This document shows positions 1 through 9,048 of a stretch of 64,000 bases of DNA, in pieces. Source of the stretch: Palsa-504 sp963767565 (GTDB lineage Bacteria; Actinomycetota; Actinomycetes; Streptosporangiales; Streptosporangiaceae); assembly GCA_963767565.1 (NCBI GenBank), contig CAVYEG010000019.1, positions 1 through 64,000 of the forward strand. Reading direction: 5' to 3'. The notes under the pieces were generated by a model. That model was not told the origin of the DNA. It worked only from the letters and a program-made list of their open reading frames with translations, and did no database searches. Made by a program: the position numbers and the translations under genes. How positions within the stretch are numbered: position 1 is the stretch's first letter; each line of letters begins with the position of its first letter.

Positions 1-746
1 GTTATGAGCAAGCCGCGCGCCATCCCAGGCCGTCCAGCCTGTTACCAGACATCGCAGGTGACCTCGGCCGAAGCGCGGCGCAGTCTCCCCCAGTCTCACC
101 GGTACGGTCCCGTCTCACCCCGTCTTGGTCACAGCCATGGTCACACGCCCGGGCCATCGCCGTGCGAAGGACCGAGGTTAGCCCGGCTGACGCGGGGTGC
201 AGCAGAGCCCGCCGAGGGCGGGATGGGCCCGGCAGTAGGCGCACAAGTATCCGCGTTAGGTATGCCGGGGCGATGTCCGTCAGGACGGCTGTGGGCGTCC
301 GGAACCGGTTTTCTGGCGCGCCGGTGCTGGTCTGGCTTCTGAGTACTTGGTCGCTTCTGCGGGGACGGAGACTAGGCATCTCCAGCTGGACAGTGAGGTT
401 TGTCAGCTGAGCAGCGCCTGGGGCTTTATGCCTCTGCGTTGCAGCGACCAGCGTGGTCTTGGGCGTGGCGCCTTTCGCCGAGCCGACCGAGGCGGAACAC
501 CGATCTGGGCACATATCGGGCAGAGTCAGGCGCTTCGAGCCATTCTTACGGTCCCTCGCCGCGTCGCGTTGATTTATCTCGCCAAGCCCGAGCGCGCCAC
601 GCCATGGTCCTCGTCACCACCATCGGACTTCCGGCCCGGTATCAGGTGGCTTCTCCTCGATTGGGTTGTTGTTGCATAGGGTGCAGGTGCCGGGAGAAGC
701 TGGGTGCTCCGGTGTGCCTGTGATGCTCGTCTTCGAAGGAGGGCTC
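1..746. other. Region without a recognisable gene
   Basis: No reading frame here looks like a protein family. The open frames on both strands are short, rich in Arg, Pro and Ser, overlap one another and lack good ribosome binding sites, as expected of chance frames in GC-rich DNA. The only feature noted is the repeated string GTCTCAC near 93-120. The 3' end of a gene lying to the left could be present, but nothing identifies it. Confidence 0.5.
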
Positions 747-1676
747 GTGGCCGATCTGCCGTTGCCGGGGCGCCTGGCGGATGTCCGGATGGATGGGGAG
801 CTGCCGCGCCGCGAGGATGTTCCGCTGGTGTTCGATGAGCTGGACTACCAGCTGGCCTGTCAGGCGTATCTGTGGGCGTTGCCGCTGGTGTCGTACGCGC
901 AGTGGCAGATGCAGCACCGTGAGGTGTTCGGCGCGACCGACTATGACCTGGTGCACTACGTGACTTACCGCGACCGGCTCGGGTTGATCACGGCGAACGC
1001 CACGACACCCTACATCCTGAATTTCATCGATCTGGGCCAGACCGGCCCGCTGGTGGTCGAGCTGCCGCCGGGGCCGACGGCGGGCGGGCTGTCGGATTTC
1101 TGGCAGCGTGAGTGCGGGATCCTCGGGGAGATGGGGCCGGATCAGGGCCGTGGCGGCAAGCACCTGATCGTGCCGCCCGGCCAGGACCCGCCGGACGCCG
1201 ACAGTAGCTTTTACGTACATCAGGCCACCGGCATGAACGTGATGTTCGGGTTCCGCACGCTGGACCCGGACCCGAAGCGCTCGCAGGCCCTGGTCGACGG
1301 GATCCGGATCACGCCGTTCGACGGCCGCCCGGCCCCGTCGACCCGGATTATCTCCCCGGCCGGGCGTGCGTGGAGCGGTGACCAGCCACGGGGCCTGGAC
1401 TACTGGGTCCGGCTGCATGAGATCTACCAGCGGGAGATTGTCGACGAGCGGGACCGGTTCTACCTGGCGATGCTCAGGCAGCTGGGCATCGAGAAGGACA
1501 GGCCCTTCGAGCCTGACGGGCGGCTCGCCCGCATCCTGACCACGGCCTGCGCGGCGGGTGAGCTGATGGCCCAGGCGAACTCGTTCGCCAAGCGCTTCCC
1601 GGCCGCGCGGTACTGGCCGGACCGGCGGTGGGATCTGGTTGTCCAGCTGGACCATTCCGATCAGCGCGGGCCCTGA
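747..1676 (+). pseudogene. DUF1254/DUF1214 protein, N-terminal part (frameshifted)
   Basis: This frame encodes the DUF1254 half of a DUF1254-DUF1214 protein, a large bacterial family of unknown biochemical role that is often exported. GTG 747 is preferred because GAAGGAGG lies just upstream at 735-742; an upstream ATG at 723 is possible. The reading runs through the family-like segments FDELDYQLACQAYLWALPL and TPYILNFIDL and stops at 1676, directly after WPDRRWDLVVQLDHSDQRGP. The missing C-terminal half continues in the +1 frame, so this is one broken gene. Removing one base from the GGGCCC run at 1668-1673 rejoins the two halves as RGPDYDQLLERAAWF. A sequencing error is as likely as a true mutation. 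Confidence 0.75.
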
Positions 1677-2148
1677 TTATGACCAGCTGCTGGAACGCGC
1701 CGCGTGGTTCTATGAGGCGGTCAGCTTCTCCGAGGCGATGAAGAGCCAGACCCGCGGCGCCGGGCAGGCTTATCTGGGCAGCTATACCGACGTCGCCGGG
1801 GACTGGCTGGACGGCGGCAGGAACTACACCCTGCACGTTCCGGCCGACGTTCCGGCCAAGCTGTTCTGGTCTGTTACGGCGTATGCGGCTGATACCCGCT
1901 GCCTGATCGATAACGGGCGGCAACGCGGCGACCGGGGCTCCCGCGATGCCGACCTGGCTTACAACCAGGACGGTTCGGTCAATGTGTCCTTCGGCCCTGC
2001 GCCTCACGGGGCAGGCGAATCCAATTGGATTCAGACCATCCCCGGCCAGCACTGGTTCTCCTACTTCCGGTTCTACGGCCCGCTGGAGAGCTACTTCGAC
2101 CGCAGCTGGAAGCTAGGCGATATCACACCCGCCCCCCAGGCACCGTAG
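1639..2148 (+). pseudogene. DUF1254/DUF1214 protein, C-terminal part (frameshifted)
   Basis: This is the continuation of the preceding gene in another frame; meaningful homology starts about 1674. It holds the DUF1214 domain: YLGSYTDVAGDWLDGGRNY, the beta-rich FWSVTAYAADTRCLIDN, and the C-terminal FYGPLESYFDRSWKLGDI, which is the usual family end. No ribosome binding site precedes the first start codon of this frame, so it is unlikely to be made separately. Counted from 747, the repaired protein would be about 466 residues, a normal length for the family. A second paralogue starts 63 bases downstream. Confidence 0.75.
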
Positions 2149-2211
2149 CGGCCGAGATAGCGACACGAGCCGGGCCAGTCGCTCACCTGCCCGCGTGACA
2201 AGGGAGAACCG

Positions 2212-3543
2212 ATGACTGATCAGGATGTGGCCGCGCTGGCCAGCGAGGCATTCTTCTACGGATATCCGCTGGTGGCTGACATCGACGAAGTGGTCCGCTT
2301 CACCCGGACCGGCATGGGCAGCGTCCCGGCCGCCCCTTTCAACCGGTTCTCGCACGCCCGGACACTGGCCGGCCCCGCGGACACGTTCGTCACGATCAAC
2401 AACGACACGCTGTACTCGATCGCCCAGCTCGATCTGAGTGCCGGGCCCCTGGAACTGAGCATTCCCGACACCGGGGACCGTTACTTCGTCTTGCAGTTCA
2501 TCGATGCCTGGACGAACAACTTCGCCTATGTCGGCACGCGCGCCAGCGGCTCGGCCGCACGGTCTTACCTGGTGACGCCGCCTGGCTGGGCGGGCACGGT
2601 ACCCGGCGGCGTCACCCAGATTCCGGCGCCTACTGCGATCGCGAGCATCCTTGGGCGCTGGGCCTGCAGCGGACCGGGCGACCTGCCCGCGGTCCATGCG
2701 CTCCAGGACCGGCTGTCCCTGCACCCGGCCAGCAACGACGCGGCCAGCGCCGGCGTGCCGCAGCCCGCCACCGTGCCCGGTGAGCTGGTGTTCTTCGAGA
2801 AACTGCGGACCTGGATGGCTGCCTTCCCGCCCGGCAAGCCGGACCAGGACTACCAGCAGCGGTTCGAAGCTCTCGGCCTGACCGCCGCGGCCTGCCCGTA
2901 CCTCGACGTGCCAGCCGGCCTCGCGCGGGCGCTGGCCGAAGGCCTGGCCGCGGGCCAGGCCAAGCTGGAGGCCTTCACTCGCACCGGCACCGTCCAGAAG
3001 GTGAACGGCTGGATGATGGGCCTGCACATGTTCGACTACAACCTGGACTTCTTCGGGCCGGGGACGATCGACGATCCGCAGTGGAAAAAAGCCGACCGGG
3101 CGTCGGCCTACCCCGAGCGGGCCCTGGCCGCGCGAGTCGGCCTGTGGGGCAACCACGCCTACGAGGCCACCTACGCGCAGATCTTCCAGGACGACCATGG
3201 GGAGCAGCTCACCGGCAGCCGGCGCTACAGCATCCGGTTCAGCCAGCTACCCCCGGTCCGCGCGTTCTGGTCGCTGACGATGTACGACATCCCCGACTAT
3301 TACCTGACCGCGAACCCGGTCGGCCGGTACTCCATCGGGGACCGCACCCCGGGCCTCCGCTACGCGCCCGACGGCTCGCTGACCATCACCATCCAAGCTG
3401 ACCCGCCCGCGGATGAAACCGGGCGAGCCAACTGGCTCCCGGCACCACCAGGTGACTTCCGCCCGATCATGCGCCTGTACGAGCCTGGCCCGGAAATACT
3501 CAACGGGACTTACACCTTGCCGCCGATTCACCGGCTCGGCTAA
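2212..3543 (+). CDS. DUF1254/DUF1214 domain protein
   Basis: Intact 443-residue member of the DUF1254-DUF1214 family. ATG 2212 follows AAGGGAGAA at 2200-2208. The N-terminal DUF1254 domain includes EAFFYGYPL, then FVTINNDTLYSIAQLDL. The C-terminal DUF1214 domain holds FWSLTMYDIPDYYLTANPVGRY, then ANWLPAPPGDFRPIMRLY. No signal peptide is evident, so a cytoplasmic location is likely although many relatives are exported. It lies in tandem with a frameshifted paralogue, which suggests a local duplication or functional pair. The molecular function of the family is not established. Confidence 0.85.
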   Translation: MTDQDVAALASEAFFYGYPLVADIDEVVRFTRTGMGSVPAAPFNRFSHARTLAGPADTFVTINNDTLYSIAQLDLSAGPLELSIPDTGDRYFVLQFIDAWTNNFAYVGTRASGSAARSYLVTPPGWAGTVPGGVTQIPAPTAIASILGRWACSGPGDLPAVHALQDRLSLHPASNDAASAGVPQPATVPGELVFFEKLRTWMAAFPPGKPDQDYQQRFEALGLTAAACPYLDVPAGLARALAEGLAAGQAKLEAFTRTGTVQKVNGWMMGLHMFDYNLDFFGPGTIDDPQWKKADRASAYPERALAARVGLWGNHAYEATYAQIFQDDHGEQLTGSRRYSIRFSQLPPVRAFWSLTMYDIPDYYLTANPVGRYSIGDRTPGLRYAPDGSLTITIQADPPADETGRANWLPAPPGDFRPIMRLYEPGPEILNGTYTLPPIHRLG

Positions 3544-3700
3544 TGCGCACACCTGCGCCAAGGACCCCGCCACCCGCCGACGGCTGCTGCGTGCGGTCCG
3601 GGTCTGCCGGACGCTGCCTTTGCCATCGTCACGTCCTGATCATGGCGCCGCCACGGATCGGGACACGATCGCCGGGCCCCCATGCCATAGGGGTGGCACG

Positions 3701-5437
3701 GTGACGCTGCCGGTCTTCACCTCGCTGCGGGGGTACCGGCCGGGGTGGCTGCGCGGTGATGCGATCGCCGGGCTGACGGTGTGGGCCGTCCTGGTGCCGG
3801 AGGCGCTGGCGTATGCCTCCATCGCCGGGGTGTCCCCGGTGGTCGGCTTGTACGCGGCGCCGGGCGCGCTGATCTTCTACGCGGCATTCGGCAGCTCCAG
3901 GCACCTGGTCACCGGGCCGATGGCGGCCACCGCGGCGCTGTCGGCCGCCGCCGTCGGGCAGGTGGCGGCCGGGAAATCCGGCATGTTCGCGGCCCTGACG
4001 GTGACACTCGCCCTGACCACCGGGGTGCTCGCGCTGGCCGCCGGGCTGCTGCGGCTGGGGTTCGTCGCGAACTTCATCTCCGAGCCGGTGCTCAAGGGGT
4101 TCATCGTCGGCCTGGCGCTGACCATCATCGTCGGGCAGGTCCCCAAGCTGGTGGGCGTGGGAAAGGGGAAAGGGGACTTCTTCAGTCAGTTGTGGTACCT
4201 GCTGACCCACCTCGGCGAGGCGGGGTGGCTGACGGTCCTTGTCGGCCTGGGCTCGCTGGCCGTGGTGCTGGTGCTGCGCCGCCTCGTCCCGGTGGTGCCC
4301 GCCCCGCTGGTCGCGGTGCTGGCGGGCATCATCGCGGTGCACGCCTTCAATCTGCAGCACCACGGGCTGGAGATCGTCGGTCACATTACCGGCGGGCTGC
4401 CCGCCTTCGGCCTGCCGCACGTGCCCGCCGCGGATTACCTCAAGCTCACCGGCCCGGCGGTGGGCGTCATGCTGGTCGGGTTCGCGGAGGGCCTGGGCGC
4501 GGCCAAGACCTACGCCGTCCGCGGCGGGTACCAGATCTCCCCGAACCGGGAGCTGGTCGGCCTGGGCACCGCGAACCTGGCCGCCGGGCTGTCCAGCGGC
4601 ATGGTGGTCAACGGGTCGCTGTCCAAGACCGCGGTGAACGGGTCGGCGGGGGCCAGGACGCAGGCCTCGGGGCTGGTCGTCGCGGTGCTCACCGTGATCA
4701 CGCTGCTGTTCCTGACCGGGCTGTTCGAGGACCTGCCGGAGGCGACGCTGGCCGCCGTGGTCATCGCGGCGCTGATCGAGCTGGTCGACGTCAAGGCGCT
4801 GCGGGCGCTGTACCGGGCCTCCAGCGCCCGGCTCGGGCAGATCTACGGCCTGGCCGCCCGGGCGGACTTCATCGCCGCGATCGCAGCGATGCTCGGGGTG
4901 CTGATCTTCGACACCCTGCCCGGGCTGGTCATCGGGGTGGCGGACTCGCTGCTGCTCCTGCTGTACCGGGTGTCCCGGCCGCACGTCGCAGTGCTTGGCG
5001 AGATCCCCGGCAGCGGCGGCCAGTGGGCCGATGTCGCGGTCCACCCCGAAGACCAGACCGTGCCCGGGATCACTGTCCTGCGGGTCGAGTCTGGCGTGTT
5101 CTTCGCCAACACCGATCACGTGCGCGCCGCCATCGAAGACGCCGCCATCCGCGACGGCACCCGGGCGGTAGTGCTGGACTGCGAAACTATGCCGTTTGTC
5201 GACGTGACCGCCGCCCGGATGCTCAACCAGCTGGCCGCCGACCTGCAGCGTCAGGGGGTGCGGCTGGTGCTCGCCGCCGAGATCGGGCAGGTCCGCGACA
5301 TGCTCGCCGCGGTCGGCGACCACGACCAGGCACCCGAATACCAGCGCACCGTCCACGACGCGGTCCGCGCAGCCCAGGCCGTCCCAGCCGCCAGGCCCGC
5401 CAACGACAACCGCCCGCCGAGGAGGAGCGATGGGTAA
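3701..5437 (+). CDS. SulP family anion transporter with STAS domain
   Basis: Predicted SLC26/SulP inner-membrane anion transporter (sulfate, bicarbonate or other anions) of 578 residues. GTG 3701 follows AGGGGTGG and gives the usual family N-terminus; an open frame extends upstream from 3413 but overlaps the preceding gene. The N-terminal part contains AVLVPEALAYASIAGVSPVVGLY, split over the first membrane helices, and the whole transmembrane region spans roughly residues 20-420. A STAS domain follows at about 450-560, with the FANTDHVRAAI and FVDVTAARML segments. The next gene overlaps it by 8 bases, so the two are probably co-translated. The substrate cannot be read from the sequence. Confidence 0.9.
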   Translation: MTLPVFTSLRGYRPGWLRGDAIAGLTVWAVLVPEALAYASIAGVSPVVGLYAAPGALIFYAAFGSSRHLVTGPMAATAALSAAAVGQVAAGKSGMFAALTVTLALTTGVLALAAGLLRLGFVANFISEPVLKGFIVGLALTIIVGQVPKLVGVGKGKGDFFSQLWYLLTHLGEAGWLTVLVGLGSLAVVLVLRRLVPVVPAPLVAVLAGIIAVHAFNLQHHGLEIVGHITGGLPAFGLPHVPAADYLKLTGPAVGVMLVGFAEGLGAAKTYAVRGGYQISPNRELVGLGTANLAAGLSSGMVVNGSLSKTAVNGSAGARTQASGLVVAVLTVITLLFLTGLFEDLPEATLAAVVIAALIELVDVKALRALYRASSARLGQIYGLAARADFIAAIAAMLGVLIFDTLPGLVIGVADSLLLLLYRVSRPHVAVLGEIPGSGGQWADVAVHPEDQTVPGITVLRVESGVFFANTDHVRAAIEDAAIRDGTRAVVLDCETMPFVDVTAARMLNQLAADLQRQGVRLVLAAEIGQVRDMLAAVGDHDQAPEYQRTVHDAVRAAQAVPAARPANDNRPPRRSDG

Positions 5438-6107
5438 GGCCATCGGAGGATCACTGCCACTGGCAGTCGGGATCGCGCTCAGCCCGGTCCCGATCATCGC
5501 CGTGGTGCTCATGCTCACCAGCCGCAAGGCCAAGATCAACGGGCCGGCCTTCATCCTGGGCTGGCTGATCGGCCTGGGCATCGTCGGAGCCATCGCCTTG
5601 TCCCTCGCCGGAAGCGGCGGCGCCAGCAAATCCGGGCCCCCGGCCACCTGGGTGAGCTGGGTCAAGATCGCCCTCGGCGTCCTGCTGCTCCTCGTCGCGG
5701 CCCGCCAGTTCCGAAGCCGCCCGCACGGCGACGAGGAACCGCAGATGCCCAAATGGATGGCCACGATCGACAACACCACCCCGCCCGCGGCACTCGGCCT
5801 GGCCGCCGTCCTGTCCGGCGCCAACCCCAAGAACCTGCTGCTCGCCGTCGGCGCCGCCGCCACGATCGCGCAGACCGGTATCCCCGGCGGGCAGCAGGCC
5901 ATCGCCTACCTGATCTTCGCCCTGATCGGCACGCTCGGCGTCGGCATCCCAGTCGTGATCTACTTCGCCATGGGCCAGCGGTCGCAGAAACCGCTCGCCG
6001 CGCTGAAGGACTGGATGAGCGCGCACAATGCCGTCATCATGACCGTCCTGTGCCTGATCATCGCGGCCAAGCTCATCGGCGACGCGATCAGCTCCCTGGC
6101 CGGATAG
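5430..6107 (+). CDS. Sap/GAP family six-TM membrane protein
   Basis: 225-residue integral membrane protein of the Sap (sulfolipid-1-addressing protein)/GAP family, related to mycobacterial proteins that help export lipids to the cell surface. About six hydrophobic segments are visible, with the family-like opening LPLAVGIALSPVPIIAVVLML and the motif SGANPKNLLLAVGA near the middle. The start ATG 5430 follows GAGGAGG and overlaps the end of the SulP gene, which implies coupling. In this organism no sulfolipid genes are seen nearby, so lipid export is only a family-level suggestion. Mechanistically it resembles the LysE-type exporters. Confidence 0.8.
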   Translation: MGKAIGGSLPLAVGIALSPVPIIAVVLMLTSRKAKINGPAFILGWLIGLGIVGAIALSLAGSGGASKSGPPATWVSWVKIALGVLLLLVAARQFRSRPHGDEEPQMPKWMATIDNTTPPAALGLAAVLSGANPKNLLLAVGAAATIAQTGIPGGQQAIAYLIFALIGTLGVGIPVVIYFAMGQRSQKPLAALKDWMSAHNAVIMTVLCLIIAAKLIGDAISSLAG

Positions 6108-6437
6108 GCGCAAGAAACGCCGGCCAGCGGCACCGCCTTGATTCATATACCGCCGGATCCGGCAGCGGATCCGATCCGGGCCCTCCAAGGTCCCTTTACG
6201 AGAAGCCGACAGTCTCATAGACCGCTCCCTGCACCTCATCACGTCGTCGTACACACGCGCCGTTCAGGCCGCCGGGACACAATGCGGTCAGCGATACTTC
6301 CGGGCCAGGCGCCCAGCGATCGCACGTGGGAACGTCTACCGTGTCCCGCGCTGTTTCACTGAATGCCAGCCTGTCTCACCTGTCGGGCCTCAGCCCGCAG
6401 CACCGGCTCCCGCTTGGTCACGTGCCCGGTTACGCCA
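6108..6437. other. Intergenic region left of the AICE
   Basis: No gene is recognised between the Sap-family stop and the displaced tRNA terminator. The stretch contains several short palindromic G/C runs, such as GGATCCGGCAGCGGATCC near 6157, but no coding signature on either strand. Confidence 0.5.
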
Positions 6438-6468
6438 AAGGCCCTCTTCCTGATAGGAAAAGGGCCTT
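6438..6468 (-). terminator. Stem-loop, former terminator of the host tRNA-fMet
   Basis: AAGGCCCT (6438-6445) pairs with AGGGCCTT (6461-6468), and TTCC (6447-6450) pairs with GGAA (6456-6459) around a TGATA loop. One C.A mismatch interrupts the stem. It lies 13 bases downstream (leftward) of the tRNA 3'-half remnant, where the terminator of the uninterrupted tRNA gene would be. The T tract is short. An analogous hairpin carried by the element follows the restored tRNA at 17897-17921. Confidence 0.6.
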
Positions 6469-6481
6469 GACCTGCGAAAAA

Positions 6482-6526
6482 TAGTAGCGGGGGCGGGATT
6501 TGAACCCGCGACCTCTGGGTTATGAG
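6482..6526 (-). repeat. attL: displaced 3' half of host tRNA-fMet
   Basis: This is the 3' half of an initiator tRNA on the minus strand, from the anticodon stem-loop to the end of the acceptor stem, with no 5' half. It matches 17931-17975 except at 6483, 6494 and 6508. The last two positions pair with each other in the T-stem (C-G here, A-U in the restored tRNA). The 3' end reads CTA rather than CCA. Because int sits beside the other copy, this half is the original chromosomal one left behind by integration. Confidence 0.9.
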
Positions 6527-6760
6527 CAGTACGACGCACGTCTCCGGCGTCTCACACAATCTCTTACAGACGCGTTGACCTTGGCGGATCGGGTGAACCA
6601 CGGTGCGCTAGGTCGGCTTTGTCTCCCCCGTCTCACAGCGTTCCGCCGCGTCCTGTTTACAAATCGGTTTACGGAACAGGCCCGGTATGACCAGCTTGTG
6701 AGACGATCGCCAGGCGCACCCTCCGCGGGTGCCGCGCAAGGGCCGCAGAGTCTGGACCGT
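6527..6760. promoter_or_regulatory. Left attachment arm: GTTTAC repeat, GTCTCACA sites, int-like fragment
   Basis: Non-coding left end of the AICE. At 6655-6672 it has GTTTACAAATCGGTTTAC, which recurs at 17863-17880 with one change and is a candidate integrase arm-type site. GTCTCACA occurs at 6549-6556 and 6630-6637 and inverted at 6697-6704. At 6712-6760 a 49-bp segment matches the int gene at 17120-17168 with two mismatches. The roles as Int/Xis contact sites are inferred from position and repetition only. Confidence 0.5.
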
Positions 6761-6879
6761 GGCGACCGCACATGACTGTGAGTGCCCGCTCCGTGTCCCC
6801 GGTTATGGCACGCTGATGGCATGAGCCCGCTCGCGCTAGCTGACAGCAAGCCGTGCTGGACCAACTACGATAAGGAATC

Positions 6880-7074
6880 ATGAAGAAAACCGTAGTAGAG
6901 CCAGCTGGAGTGTGCCCGGCCTGTGGCTCACCGCGCGTTGCCATCGTCAACGTACTGATCTTGAACGGGGCCGAGGCCCGCCGGGACGTATTCCAAATTC
7001 GGTGCCCGAACGGCTGCGCCCGCGACCGGATCGTGGCGGCCGAGAGACAAGAGCCTTCTGAATCTCTCGGTTAA
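6880..7074 (+). CDS. Small zinc-ribbon-like AICE protein
   Basis: 64-residue protein starting at ATG 6880 with AAGGA at 6872-6876. It contains a CPACGS pair of cysteines near residues 13-16 and a CPNGC pair near 44-48, spaced as in a small zinc ribbon. It is the first gene inside the left end of the element and stands alone on the plus strand. No family is recognised. A DNA- or protein-binding accessory role is possible but not shown. Confidence 0.6.
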   Translation: MKKTVVEPAGVCPACGSPRVAIVNVLILNGAEARRDVFQIRCPNGCARDRIVAAERQEPSESLG

Positions 7075-7102
7075 CCGGTCGATCTTGCCACTCTGGCGTG
7101 CG

Positions 7103-7444
7103 TCATGGTGCTGTTCGCCAGCGCTGTTGTGCGGCCTGGCGGGTGATGCCAAGGCGGACGCCGATCTCGGCCCAGGAGTAGCCACGGGCGCGCAGGCCCC
7201 TGACCGCCTCGGCGATGGCAGTGTCGATCTCCTCGGCCAGGTCGAGCATGAGGGCCAGGGCCTCAACGTCGCCGTCGCCGACGCGGCGGCTGTAGGCGCG
7301 CAGGACGCGGCGGATGAATGCGGCGTATTCGTCGTTCTCGACAGTCCGCCGTCGCCGGTCCGGTGTCAACCTGCCCTTGACAGCAGATCGGCCGTTAGGG
7401 TGACCGGCGGTAGATGGGCGGGCCGGGTCCATGACGGGGCTCAA
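7103..7444 (-). CDS. Small helix-turn-helix protein
   Basis: Up to 113 residues. The C-terminal end forms a clear helix-turn-helix of the sigma-region-4 type, SWAEIGVRLGITRQAAQQRW, preceded by a helical stretch (LMLDLAEEIDTAIAEAVRGL). Such HTH proteins are common in actinobacterial genomes and mobile elements, and usually act as DNA-binding regulators. Its start ATG overlaps the stop of the upstream gene by 4 bases (7441-7444), so it is translated with it. The first ~30 residues are poor in structure and a later GTG start near VENDEY is possible. Confidence 0.7.
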   Translation of the reverse strand: MSPVMDPARPSTAGHPNGRSAVKGRLTPDRRRRTVENDEYAAFIRRVLRAYSRRVGDGDVEALALMLDLAEEIDTAIAEAVRGLRARGYSWAEIGVRLGITRQAAQQRWRTAP

Positions 7445-7767
7445 CCCGCGGCCTCGGCGGCCCGCTGCTCGATGTGCCGGAAGTGATCGACGAGCGCGCT
7501 CACGCCGGTGAGGGCCTGGTCCAGCTCGGTGCCCAGGTCGAGCGCATCCCGGTATTCCTCGTCCGTCAAGATGAGCGGATCATCCGGCTTGTAGCCAACC
7601 CCGTGGGCGGCTTCGGCCTCCTGGCGTACCGTGTCGGCCCATAGGCCCCAGACCCATCGGGCTTGTGTGATCACGGTCTGTGCCTGGGTTAGCGTGTCGG
7701 CGAGCTGGTCGGCCTCGCTGCGCCGTACCTTCTTGGTGTTGGTCCTGGTGCGGGTGCTGGTGGTCAT
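7441..7767 (-). CDS. Helical protein of unknown function, coupled to an HTH gene
   Basis: 108 residues from ATG 7767, chosen because AAGGAG lies about 10 bases upstream; the frame is open to 7803. A basic N-terminus (TRTRTNTKKVRR) is followed by a mostly helical body with no cysteines and no membrane segment. It overlaps the downstream HTH gene by 4 bases, so the two form a leftward two-gene operon. No family is recognised; a partner or modulator of the HTH protein is one possibility. Confidence 0.6.
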   Translation of the reverse strand: MTTSTRTRTNTKKVRRSEADQLADTLTQAQTVITQARWVWGLWADTVRQEAEAAHGVGYKPDDPLILTDEEYRDALDLGTELDQALTGVSALVDHFRHIEQRAAEAAG

Positions 7768-8043
7768 GTGCCTTGCTCCTTCCGCCTCGGTAAAGGGGGT
7801 CACGGCCTGGGGCCTTCACCCGATAGGTGCCGGGGTTGTGGAGCCGGGAGTGGAGGTCAAGTTGCGGCTGCTTGATGCTTTGGAGTGGTAGAGGCTCCGC
7901 GCGAGCGGGGTGTGCTCGGGTGGAGGGGCCGGGCCAAAGGATCATGCGGTTAGCCGCTGCTTGACTGGAGCGGACGGCGGAATACGATCTCGGACCGGGT
8001 GAGGCCATCTGGTATCTGTGGTGCAGCAGGTACCGTGTTAGGG

Positions 8044-8277
8044 ATGAACCGCGACGACATATGCCAGGCCAGGCTGTCTCATGAGGAGGCAGGGGTACCG
8101 GCTGTCACCACTATCAATCGGCCCGGCATCCGCCGCCCCATCCCTGCCTGCAAGGAGTGCGCCGATTTCGACGCATGGGAAGACCCAGATCACATCGAAC
8201 AGCTGCGCAGGCTAGCACCAAAGTCGGGCCCGCTGGGAAGTGTCGAAGTACCGCCTGACGCCGAGCCAGCGCCGTAG
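8044..8277 (+). CDS. Small hypothetical protein
   Basis: 77 residues from ATG 8044. It includes a CKECADFD segment and an acidic DAWEDPDHIEQLRRL helix. The ribosome binding site is weak and no family is recognised. Amino-acid composition is more balanced than in shadow frames, which is the main reason for listing it. The frame is open further upstream, to 7999. Confidence 0.4.
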   Translation: MNRDDICQARLSHEEAGVPAVTTINRPGIRRPIPACKECADFDAWEDPDHIEQLRRLAPKSGPLGSVEVPPDAEPAP

Positions 8278-9035
8278 ACGGGCAAGACCAACCTGCGTTG
8301 ACCATCTGGAGCAAATCGGTGTACTCGGGTCTGGGGCCCGGCGTGCGTCCCAGGCGGGGCCGCCAAGGCCAGAGCCTGGGACGCCGACGCCGGGCCCGCG
8401 GCGCCGTGGGCGCCGCCTTGATTTAAGAACGGCACAATTCGGCAGCGACAGCGACGCCAGGCGGCAGAGTGGCGGGGATGGCCTAGATCGACGGAGCGGG
8501 CGTGTCATGCGAACCCACGTCGGCGGTGTGTCGTGCAACATGTGCAAGCACATGAACCAGCGCTTGAATCACCGGTATATGCAGCAAGGACACCACCCTT
8601 TAGGGCGTCATCTGCAAGAACAGCGCGGCCACCGGATCAGACCACAGCGATGGAGACGTCCACATCGCGAAGAACATCGAAGGAACCACATCAGCGATGT
8701 AGGAGACGCTGACGTGTATCCCCTAAGTTCGCGCCTTCCCATGCGCTACCTGACTGGCTACCCCGGGGGCAGCGTCTGCTGCGCTGCCGCGCCCGACGGC
8801 TGTGCGGGTCTAACGACCGTAAAGAGTCTGATTACCTGAACGAAACCTACAGCACTGCTGGGGATAATTACCGGAATCATCTCGTATAAGAGCAGGTCAC
8901 AGAGCTACTCAGTAGCCGGGCAGGCCAGCCGCATCACGGCCGGTGTGCAAAGCGGCATCATCTTCGGCGCCACGGCCACAAATACTGGAGCCAGCCCCGG
9001 TGGCATGTGCTAGGCTCCTAAGAGCTTGACCTAGG
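8278..9035. other. AICE segment without a confident gene
   Basis: No complete gene is recognised. Two short plus-strand frames look unlike random GC-rich translation: 8604-8702 (includes GDVHIAKNIEGTTSAM) and 8840-9013 (includes ALLGIITGIISYKSRS and QSGIIFGATATNTG). Both lack a proper start and ribosome binding site, so they may be remnants of decayed genes. The origin needed by the element's rolling-circle initiator has not been located and could lie here. Confidence 0.4.
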
Positions 9036-9048
9036 GAGGTGAAACTGG

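Noticed and set aside
3629..5902. 757-residue minus-strand frame over the SulP gene
   Set aside because: It is a low-complexity His/Gln/Arg/Pro antisense shadow with no motif.
6482..6526. A second complete tRNA gene at the left end
   Set aside because: Only the 3' half is present; sequence after 6526 does not supply a D-arm or acceptor 5' strand.
8240..8839. 199-residue plus-strand frame in the AICE
   Set aside because: It is Arg/His-rich with no ribosome binding site and no homologous look, consistent with a chance frame.
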